Part shown: positions 17,584 to 24,428 of the stretch, piece after piece
How positions within the stretch are numbered: position 1 is the stretch's first letter
Layout: every line of letters begins with the position of its first letter
Origin: UA16 sp002292325
GTDB taxonomy: Bacteria; Bacteroidota; Bacteroidia; Flavobacteriales_D; Sanyastnellaceae
DNA: 64,000 nt
Reading direction: 5' to 3'
Assembly: GCA_943788645.1 (NCBI GenBank)
Contig: CALSRC010000008.1
Location: 62,001 to 126,000 of the forward strand
Position numbers and translations under genes: made by a program
The notes under the pieces: generated by a model
What the model was told of the DNA's origin: nothing
Database searches by the model: none
Seen by the model: the letters and a program-made list of their open reading frames with translations, nothing else

Positions 17584-19968
17584 ATGAAACCCATGAATCG
17601 ATTCAATTCATTCCTTCTATCCTTGCTCGCCGTGATAGGCATAAGTCATGCACAGGAATATACCGTTACGCTTGAAGAGCATGCTACAGAAATAGTTCCA
17701 GGACTCACGACTTATCGTTTGTATGTGGATATGGTCAATGCAGATGACTTTTTGTCATCGGTTTACGGAGGCGATACAGCGCCACTTTCGATTACCACCA
17801 CGACCGGTTTTTATAATGATGCATTTGGCGCCGTCACTGCAGACGGAATCAATCCTGCGTTTCTAGCGTTTTTTCCTGAAATGGCAGCTGACAGTTGGGT
17901 GACCATCGGCATTGATTCGCAATCTTCAGGTGATCAAGTCGCACCATCAACTTTGCAGAGCACGGACCAGCCTTGGACAGATTGTTTTGCATCGGGGTCT
18001 GAATTTGATGGCCAAGATGTGTTCATAGACGATGATACAGGAGGAGCATGGTACATTTTGAACGGTGCACCCAATGGATTGCCAGACGAAAATTTGCGCG
18101 TTCTGGCGATGCAAATGACCACCGACGGAGAAATATGCGGTACGATGAACTTTCAAATCTTCATCAATGGAGATGGACAAGACGGAGACGTTCGACTCAC
18201 TTACACATTCTGCGGTGCTGGAACGTATGCGCCAAACCCCGAAGGAGATGGCTGCGTCGATGTAACTGCATGCAATTTCGATCCTGCAGCAACGGTGGAT
18301 GACGGGTCATGTGAGTATGCTGAGTTTGGATACGATTGCGATGGCAATTGCTTAAACGATACAGATGCGGATGGCATTTGCGATGAATTTGAAACTCCGG
18401 GTTGTACGGACGTATTTGCATGTAATTATGATGCAGCGGCTACTGATGACAATGCAACATGTGAGTATAGTTCTTGCCTTGGTTGCACGGATGTTGATGC
18501 ATGCAACTATGATCCAGAGGCAGTCTACAATGATGGTTCATGTGACTATGTAAGTTGTGCAACGCCGGGATGCACCAATGCGAATGCGTGCAATTATAAC
18601 CCCGAAGCTGATTTGGAGGATGGAACATGTGAATATTCCTCATGTGTAGGCTGTACGGATGAGACTGCTTGCAACTATGATCCAATCTTCACATTGGAAA
18701 ATGGTTCATGTGAGTATGCTCCGGAGTATTATGATTGCGACGGTAATTGCTTGATGGATATGGATGGTGATGGAGTATGTGATGAATTGGAAGTTGTGGG
18801 TTGCATGGATATGATGGCATGCAATTACGACATGACCGCGACAGACGATAGTGGCATGTGTGAATACGCTGAAGAAGGTTACGATTGCGCAGGCAATTGC
18901 CTCACCGACACAGACGGTGACGGTGTATGCGATGAATTTGAAGTCCAAGGATGTCAAGACACCGCTGCATGCAACTACAATACAGAAGCTACAGACGCTG
19001 ACGACTCATGTGTGTATGCTGATTCTGGATACGATTGCGATGGCAATTGTCTCAATGATGCTGACATGGATGGTGTTTGTGATGAATTTGAAATTGACGG
19101 ATGCATGGACGAGTTGGCCTGCAATTATGCGCCTTCTGCGACGGACGATGATGGCACGTGTGAATATCCTGACGAATTTTACGACTGCGATGGCAACTGC
19201 CTGAATGATGCCGATATGGATGGTGTTTGCGATGAATTGGAAATCGCTGGTTGCATGGACGAATCGGCCTGCAACTATAATGCGGAGGCGACTGATGATG
19301 ATGGCATGTGTGAATATGCGCAAGAATTTTACGATTGCGATGGCAACTGCCTGAATGATGCCGATATGGATGGTGTTTGCGATGAATTGGAAATCGCGGG
19401 ATGTACAGATGCAGAAGCGGCGAATTATGACGTCAACGCTACCGACGACGATGGAAGTTGCTATTACTGTGACATTGATCTCATCACGGAATCAGAGAAT
19501 GAAACAGATGGAGATGCGTCGGGGTCCGTCAACTTAATTGTTTCGGGAGGTACGTTCCCTTATGAATTCAGTTGGACCGGACCTGATTCATTCACCAGTT
19601 CGGAACCTACACTTTCTAATTTGTCTGCTGGTACTTACGTTTTAACGGTTACGGATACCAACGGTTGCGAAGAATCCATTGAAGTGATCATTGAAAATGT
19701 TGTGAGCGTTGCGGAAATTGATGCCTTGACCTTTGATGTATATCCGAATCCATCGAACGGAGAGTTTTGGATCCAAGGAGGTTCAAACCTGACAGGTATG
19801 GCTTCTGTAGAAGTGATGGATGCTTCGGGTAGATTGATTACGAGTAAGGAACTGTACTTCAATGGTGCTCCAATGCAACTCCATTTGGGAGGTGTGGAAT
19901 CTGGATACTACCTCGTTGTTTTGAGTAATTCCAAACAGGCAGGTGTATCAAGACTATTCGTTCACTAA
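17584..19968 (+). CDS. T9SS-secreted protein with one DSWVTIG module and ten Cys-rich calcium-loop repeats
   Basis: The 794-residue protein has a signal peptide ending ISHAQ. The shared module is at about 24-215 (TTYRLYVDM, SSVYGGDTAP, DSWVTIGID, GGAWYILNG, NLRVLAMQ). Ten Cys repeats occupy about 221-635, most followed by YDCDGNCL.D.D.DG[VI]CDE[FL]E, so that Cys repeat and calcium-loop-like linker alternate every 49-50 residues. One SprB-like domain (about 640-710, YEFSWTGPDSFTSSEPTL) precedes the type A T9SS domain (YPNPSNGEFWI to GYYLVVL). The last repeats are nearly identical at the DNA level, indicating recent expansion. It has its own terminators on both sides. Function is unknown; the layout suggests a calcium-stiffened surface fibre. 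Confidence 0.83.
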   Translation: MKPMNRFNSFLLSLLAVIGISHAQEYTVTLEEHATEIVPGLTTYRLYVDMVNADDFLSSVYGGDTAPLSITTTTGFYNDAFGAVTADGINPAFLAFFPEMAADSWVTIGIDSQSSGDQVAPSTLQSTDQPWTDCFASGSEFDGQDVFIDDDTGGAWYILNGAPNGLPDENLRVLAMQMTTDGEICGTMNFQIFINGDGQDGDVRLTYTFCGAGTYAPNPEGDGCVDVTACNFDPAATVDDGSCEYAEFGYDCDGNCLNDTDADGICDEFETPGCTDVFACNYDAAATDDNATCEYSSCLGCTDVDACNYDPEAVYNDGSCDYVSCATPGCTNANACNYNPEADLEDGTCEYSSCVGCTDETACNYDPIFTLENGSCEYAPEYYDCDGNCLMDMDGDGVCDELEVVGCMDMMACNYDMTATDDSGMCEYAEEGYDCAGNCLTDTDGDGVCDEFEVQGCQDTAACNYNTEATDADDSCVYADSGYDCDGNCLNDADMDGVCDEFEIDGCMDELACNYAPSATDDDGTCEYPDEFYDCDGNCLNDADMDGVCDELEIAGCMDESACNYNAEATDDDGMCEYAQEFYDCDGNCLNDADMDGVCDELEIAGCTDAEAANYDVNATDDDGSCYYCDIDLITESENETDGDASGSVNLIVSGGTFPYEFSWTGPDSFTSSEPTLSNLSAGTYVLTVTDTNGCEESIEVIIENVVSVAEIDALTFDVYPNPSNGEFWIQGGSNLTGMASVEVMDASGRLITSKELYFNGAPMQLHLGGVESGYYLVVLSNSKQAGVSRLFVH
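18244..19470 (+). repeat. coding array of ten Cys-rich repeats with Asp-rich linkers
   Basis: The unit is up to 150 bases. Two adjacent copies, 19174-19247 and 19324-19397, differ at a single base over 74 (C/T at 19185/19335). That points to a recent 150-base tandem duplication or gene conversion. Confidence 0.88.
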
Positions 19969-19984
19969 AGAATAGACAGCGATA

Positions 19985-20012
19985 AAAAGGGCACCGAACG
20001 GTGCCCTTTTTT
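19985..20012 (+). terminator. bidirectional terminator between the T9SS gene and the enoyl-CoA hydratase gene
   Basis: An 11-base stem AAAAGGGCACC/GGTGCCCTTTT (19985-19995 with 20000-20010) with loop gaac and T-run. It sits between two convergent genes, and the A/T tracts on both sides allow use in either direction. Confidence 0.9.
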
Positions 20013-20063
20013 GTTTTATAAGTTTTGAGTGCTTTGGGTAGGTTTACGGATCGTTCGTTTCGA

Positions 20064-20840
20064 TTATCCGTTGGATTTGAACCGTTGAATCGCTTCGCGT
20101 GTAAATGAACTCAAGACCAGCTTACCAGAAATTGCTGCTCTTTGAGTTAGCAACGTTTCCCAATGATCCGTTCCTTCCCAAAAGACATGTTTCAATGCCT
20201 TCATTGCTTCTGGGCTGGACTTGGCCAATTGGCGTGTGAGTTTGTCAACAGCATCATCCAATTCAACAGGCGTTTCAAAGACTTCCGCGTAGAGACCCTG
20301 TGATTTCGCCCAATCAGCTGAATACCATGAAGTGGCATCAATGGCCATGGCAGTATAGGCTGCCTTGCCTACTTTACGCTCTACGGCAGGTCCAACGACA
20401 AAAGGACCTATGCCAATCGCCAATTCGGAGAGTTTCACGGCTGCGTGGAGCGTTCCATAGGTTATGTCAGCTGCAGCAGCGATTCCTACACCTCCTCCTA
20501 CAGCTTTTCCTTGAACTCGGCAAACAACGAATTTTGAGCTCCTGCGAATCGCGAGAATCACCTTGCTGAACCCACTGAAAAAATTCAATCCTTCCTGCTC
20601 GTTCTGGATGGCGATTAATTCATCAAAACTCGCCCCTGCACAAAATGCCCTGTCTCCGCCTGATTTTAATAAGATGACGTTGCACGCTTGATTTACACTG
20701 GCATCGTCGATTGCTTCTGCCAATGAAGTCAAAAGGTTTCCAGGGAGCGAATTGCTAGCTGGGTGATTGAACTGAATCGTCAATACGCCCGATTGGTCTA
20801 GATTGCTATCAACTCGTCCGGTTGCGGAAGCTTTGGTCAT
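20064..20840 (-). CDS. enoyl-CoA hydratase/isomerase family protein
   Basis: The 258-residue crotonase-fold protein has FN.P..NSLPG.LL..L near the N-terminus, the oxyanion-hole segments FCAGASFDEL and VQGKAVGGGVGIAAAAD, and an SELAIGIGP region. The position of the usual catalytic Glu in the second segment is not clearly occupied, so hydratase versus isomerase activity cannot be decided. It follows gltA after 5 bases and is probably co-transcribed. A role in fatty or branched-chain acyl-CoA breakdown is inferred from the family. Confidence 0.85.
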   Translation of the reverse strand: MTKASATGRVDSNLDQSGVLTIQFNHPASNSLPGNLLTSLAEAIDDASVNQACNVILLKSGGDRAFCAGASFDELIAIQNEQEGLNFFSGFSKVILAIRRSSKFVVCRVQGKAVGGGVGIAAAADITYGTLHAAVKLSELAIGIGPFVVGPAVERKVGKAAYTAMAIDATSWYSADWAKSQGLYAEVFETPVELDDAVDKLTRQLAKSSPEAMKALKHVFWEGTDHWETLLTQRAAISGKLVLSSFTREAIQRFKSNG

Positions 20841-20845
20841 TTCGT

Positions 20846-22135
20846 TTAGTCGCGGTCAGATAAACCAACAAATGATCTTTCGTTGGAGCCTGTGAAGACT
20901 TGGCGGGGTCGACCGATTGGCTCCCGATTTTCAACCATTTCTTTCCACTGAGCGATCCAACCAGGAAGACGTCCTAACGCGAACATCACGGTAAACATAT
21001 CTGTAGGAATGTTCAAAGCCCGGTAAATGATTCCAGAGTAGAAATCTACATTGGGATACAGACCACGCTCTACAAAATAGGAATCATTCAGCGCGACCTG
21101 CTCGAGTTTCTTTGCAATGTCGAGGACGGGATCGTCCACCCCAAGTTGCTCCAATACTTCATCCGCCGCTTTTTTAATTATCCTAGCGCGTGGATCAAAA
21201 TTCTTATAAACCCGGTGGCCAAATCCCATCAATCTGAATGAGTCGTTCTTGTCTTTGGCCTTGTCAATCCATTTCTGTAAGTCTCCACCGTCTTCCCGGA
21301 TGGACTCTAACATTTCGATTACTGCTTGATTGGCTCCACCATGAAGTGGTCCCCAAAGCGCAGCGATTCCTGCAGATACAGAGCTGTATAAGTTCGCTTG
21401 GGATGAGCCTACAACACGCACAGTGGAGGTAGAGCAGTTTTGCTCATGGTCCGCGTGTAAAATTAAAAGTTTGTTGATCGCGCTTTCCACAACGGGGTCA
21501 ACCTCGTAATCCTCCGTAGGGAGAGAGAACATCATTTTGAGGAAATTACCGCAATAGCCCAGATCGTTGGAAGGATACACCGTCGGATGGCCCATGTTGT
21601 GCTTGTATGCTTGGGCTGCGAGCGTCGGCAGTTTTGCAATCAAACGATGAATGGTTTTTTCAATGTCCACTACAGAACGGTCAGGATTCTGTGATTCTGG
21701 ATAAAATGTACTCAAGCTTGAGATCATGGAACTCAACATGCCCATGGGGTGCGCTCCTTGAGGAAACGCTTCAAAAAAGCGCTTCATGTTCTCATGAACC
21801 AGCGTATGTTGAGTGATGCTGTCTTGAAAATAGTCTAATTGTTTTTTGTTCGGTAACTCACCATATATCAGCAAGAAAGCGACTTCCACAAACGAAGCCT
21901 TTTCGGCTAATTCTTCAATGGAATAACCGCGATAACGAAGAATGCCATTTTCACCGTCCAAATAGGTGATTGCACTTTTAGTGGAACCGGTATTTTTGAA
22001 TCCATAATCCAGCGTGATGTACCCAGTTTGGGCTCGCAACTTCGAGATGTCGATCGCTTTTTCCTGCTCGGATCCTTCGACAACTGGGAATTCGTATTCC
22101 TTTCCTTCTATGATAATTTGAACTGTCTCACTCAT
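20846..22135 (-). CDS. gltA: citrate synthase
   Basis: This 429-residue type II (hexameric, Gram-negative-type) citrate synthase condenses acetyl-CoA and oxaloacetate at the entry of the TCA cycle. Key segments are the catalytic His in LILHADHEQNCSTSTVR, the second His in ALWGPLHGGANQAVIEML, MGFGHRVYKNFDPRA and the Asp of YPNVDFYSGIIY. The N-terminal beta domain (EFPVVEGSEQE) is also present. A dyad-overlapped -7 element lies about 60 bases upstream (separate entry), suggesting transcriptional control. Confidence 0.97.
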   Translation of the reverse strand: MSETVQIIIEGKEYEFPVVEGSEQEKAIDISKLRAQTGYITLDYGFKNTGSTKSAITYLDGENGILRYRGYSIEELAEKASFVEVAFLLIYGELPNKKQLDYFQDSITQHTLVHENMKRFFEAFPQGAHPMGMLSSMISSLSTFYPESQNPDRSVVDIEKTIHRLIAKLPTLAAQAYKHNMGHPTVYPSNDLGYCGNFLKMMFSLPTEDYEVDPVVESAINKLLILHADHEQNCSTSTVRVVGSSQANLYSSVSAGIAALWGPLHGGANQAVIEMLESIREDGGDLQKWIDKAKDKNDSFRLMGFGHRVYKNFDPRARIIKKAADEVLEQLGVDDPVLDIAKKLEQVALNDSYFVERGLYPNVDFYSGIIYRALNIPTDMFTVMFALGRLPGWIAQWKEMVENREPIGRPRQVFTGSNERSFVGLSDRD

Positions 22136-22193
22136 TTTGTGACGCGGTGATGGTTAAACGGTTTCTTTTTGGACTACCTCTGCGCGCTTAGCG

Positions 22194-22217
22194 CGTGCAA
22201 ATATAGGGGATTGCACG
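22194..22217 (-). promoter_or_regulatory. candidate gltA promoter -7 element inside an inverted repeat
   Basis: A perfect 7-base inverted repeat CGTGCAA-N10-TTGCACG spans 22194-22217. The minus-strand TATATTTG (22205-22198) overlaps its left arm. A regulator bound to the dyad would cover the -7 element. No TTG was found at the usual -33 spacing, which would suit an activator-dependent promoter. The regulator is unknown. Confidence 0.42.
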
Positions 22218-22254
22218 TGAGCATAGTTTGATAGGATCAATCGCAAAAAATGGA

Positions 22255-22821
22255 TTATTGAAAGCTTGGTACAAATGAATCACGGTAGGCTTCCCACTCT
22301 GCTTGCTTGACACTTGAAGAGAATTGATTCGCGAAGAATTTGAGATACATTTCCAATTGTGGTGGCGTTTTGTAACCCGGAATAGGAGCGATGATCGTTG
22401 CTTGCTCATCGAAATAGACCAGTGTAGGATAAGCATTGACGCCAAGTGCTCTGGATAGTTCATGGGTGCTGTTGCGCCCTCGTGCGTTCGGGTTCCAGCC
22501 AGGATTTGTGAATTCTTTTCCTTGATAGGTCACGGGATCGGGCGACTCGGCATCGAATTTGACCGCGTAATAGTTGGCGTTCAAGTATGCTATGACGTCC
22601 TCCGATGTAAACGTATTGCGCATCATCATTTTACACGGACCACACCATTGGGTGTAAACATCCATAACGATTTTTTTTGGCTCTTTTTTTTGCGCAGCTA
22701 TGGCTTCTTCCAGAGACATCCAATTGATTCCTGAATATTGGGCATGCCCATTTCCAAGCGTGAAAATTATGAGTATGAGTGAGAGTAAGAGCTGTCGTAA
22801 CGGCATATTGTCGATTTTCAT
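22255..22821 (-). CDS. secreted thioredoxin-like protein
   Basis: ATG 22821 gives 188 residues with the signal segment MKIDNMPLRQLLLSLILIIF ending near GHAQ; ATG 22806 (MPLRQ) is an alternative. A longer frame opening at 22863 is rejected because it lies inside the terminator hairpin of the upstream gene. The thioredoxin fold carries the redox motif WCGPCKMM (about residue 60), then NTFTSEDVIAYLN and the cis-Pro region VNAYPTLVYFD. It probably acts in the periplasm on disulfides, which fits a neighbourhood rich in Cys-containing secreted proteins, though no direct link is shown. Confidence 0.85.
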   Translation of the reverse strand: MKIDNMPLRQLLLSLILIIFTLGNGHAQYSGINWMSLEEAIAAQKKEPKKIVMDVYTQWCGPCKMMMRNTFTSEDVIAYLNANYYAVKFDAESPDPVTYQGKEFTNPGWNPNARGRNSTHELSRALGVNAYPTLVYFDEQATIIAPIPGYKTPPQLEMYLKFFANQFSSSVKQAEWEAYRDSFVPSFQ

Positions 22822-22830
22822 GCAATATCG

Positions 22831-22860
22831 CAAAAGAAAAGCGCCCAAAGGCGCTTTTCT
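22831..22860 (-). terminator. terminator of the peptide transporter gene
   Basis: An 11-base perfect stem AGAAAAGCGCC/GGCGCTTTTCT (22835-22845 with 22850-22860) with loop caaa, followed on the minus strand by TTTTG. It is 43 bases after the transporter stop codon. Confidence 0.82.
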
Positions 22861-22902
22861 CAAAGGTTATGATTCCGCAGTCCTACATTTAAACGATGGG
22901 CC

Positions 22903-24378
22903 TTATCGAACCCCGTGCATGAGCTTGTTTAGAGGCTTATTGAACAAGGTGATGACCACTGCGAAAGCCACCAATACGAGACCTATCGTTGAGAATACAT
23001 CTGTGTATTTGGTTAGGCCTTCTGCTGCCGTAAGTGTTTCACCGGAATCTCCATGTCCTCCTGTTAGAGAGGCGATGATGCCTCCAGCATAATTGGCGAT
23101 TGCAAAACTTAAGAACCATCCGCCCATCGCAGTACCGGCCATATTTTTTGGCGAAAGCTTCGTTACCATGGACAACCCAATGGGTGACAAGAATAATTCG
23201 CCAGTCGTATGAAGCATGTACAAAAACACCAATGTCAATAAAGGAACCAATGCCTGGTCATCTGCAAATTTGAGACCGATAAGTGTGACCAAAAATCCAG
23301 CTCCAAGTTGTAAAATGCCCAGGGCGAACTTCATCGGAATACTTGGGTTTCTTCCAATTTTGTCGAGTTTGACCCACATCACAGAAAATATGGATCCGAA
23401 AATGATGATGAATGCAGGGTTGAAAAACTGAGTCATGGATGCGGGCATGGTCCAGCCCAAGATATCACGGCTCACATTTCGATCTGCGAACAGGGTCAAA
23501 GACGTGCCTGCTTGCTCAAAGCATGCCCAGAAAACTATGTTGATAATCATGAAGATGACGAGCGCGATCATGCGATCTCGCCACATTTTTCCTTCTTGTA
23601 TGCCAGCTCGAATGAGGGAGGCAGCTACTAGAACGAACAATCCGGTTAACAAAATGGTCATCCAGTCGTTCTGACTGATTAAGAAATAACAAAGTGGAAT
23701 GAGCGCAAGGGAACCCAACGAGATCGCTTGATACATCTTCAGCGGCCCAACCGATTTCATCCCTTCTTCGGTAATCTCCAATCCCGGAGCAGCAGCATAA
23801 TTGTCTCGACCCGTCCAGAAAATTATGAGGCCTGCGAGCATTCCGATGCCTGCCAGACCAAAACCGTATTTGAAGCCATACGTTTCTCCAATGTAAGCAA
23901 CAATGGTGGTCGCCATCAAGGCTCCGATGTTGATGCCAATGTAAAAGATCGTGAATCCTGAATCTCGGCGAGGGTCACCGTCTGCATACAGTTTCCCTAC
24001 GATCGTGGAAATATTGGCTTTGAAATAACCGTTGCCCACAATCAGTGCTCCCATTCCGAATAACATGAACTCCTCGGAACCGCCTAGAATAAGGAATTCC
24101 CCAATCGCCATCATCACCGCTCCAAGTAATATAGCATATCGATAACCTAAGTACTTATCGGCCATACGACCTCCCAAAACAGGTGCTGCATAAATCAATG
24201 CCGTATAAGCACCGTAGATTAAACTGGCTTCAGCATCCCCTTTCATCAGGGATTTGACAAGGAACAACGTGAGCAGAACTCGCATTCCATAATAGCAGAA
24301 CCTTTCCCACATCTCCGAAAAGAAGAGGGTGTATAGGCCTTTTGGATGGCCAGAATTCAAAGTATTGGAGTCAGTCAT
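22903..24378 (-). CDS. POT/PTR-family proton-coupled di/tripeptide transporter
   Basis: The 491-residue inner-membrane protein of the major facilitator superfamily has about 12-14 membrane helices. The POT signature lies in helix 1 (FSEMWERFCYYGMR, the ExxERFxYY proton/peptide motif), and the second signature is GNGYFKANIS (GTGLFKPN-like). It imports di- and tripeptides with H+. The gene just upstream on the same strand encodes dipeptidyl peptidase IV, whose products are dipeptides, so the two form a coherent peptide-utilisation unit (50 bases apart). Confidence 0.93.
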   Translation of the reverse strand: MTDSNTLNSGHPKGLYTLFFSEMWERFCYYGMRVLLTLFLVKSLMKGDAEASLIYGAYTALIYAAPVLGGRMADKYLGYRYAILLGAVMMAIGEFLILGGSEEFMLFGMGALIVGNGYFKANISTIVGKLYADGDPRRDSGFTIFYIGINIGALMATTIVAYIGETYGFKYGFGLAGIGMLAGLIIFWTGRDNYAAAPGLEITEEGMKSVGPLKMYQAISLGSLALIPLCYFLISQNDWMTILLTGLFVLVAASLIRAGIQEGKMWRDRMIALVIFMIINIVFWACFEQAGTSLTLFADRNVSRDILGWTMPASMTQFFNPAFIIIFGSIFSVMWVKLDKIGRNPSIPMKFALGILQLGAGFLVTLIGLKFADDQALVPLLTLVFLYMLHTTGELFLSPIGLSMVTKLSPKNMAGTAMGGWFLSFAIANYAGGIIASLTGGHGDSGETLTAAEGLTKYTDVFSTIGLVLVAFAVVITLFNKPLNKLMHGVR

Positions 24379-24428
24379 GGGGGTAATAATTTTTGCGGTA
24401 ATCTACTTCAAATGATTCAAACTCTGTC

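Noticed and set aside
22822..22863. Longer start (22863) for the secreted thioredoxin
   Set aside because: It lies inside the terminator hairpin of the upstream transporter gene and would put a hairpin-coded segment before the signal peptide.
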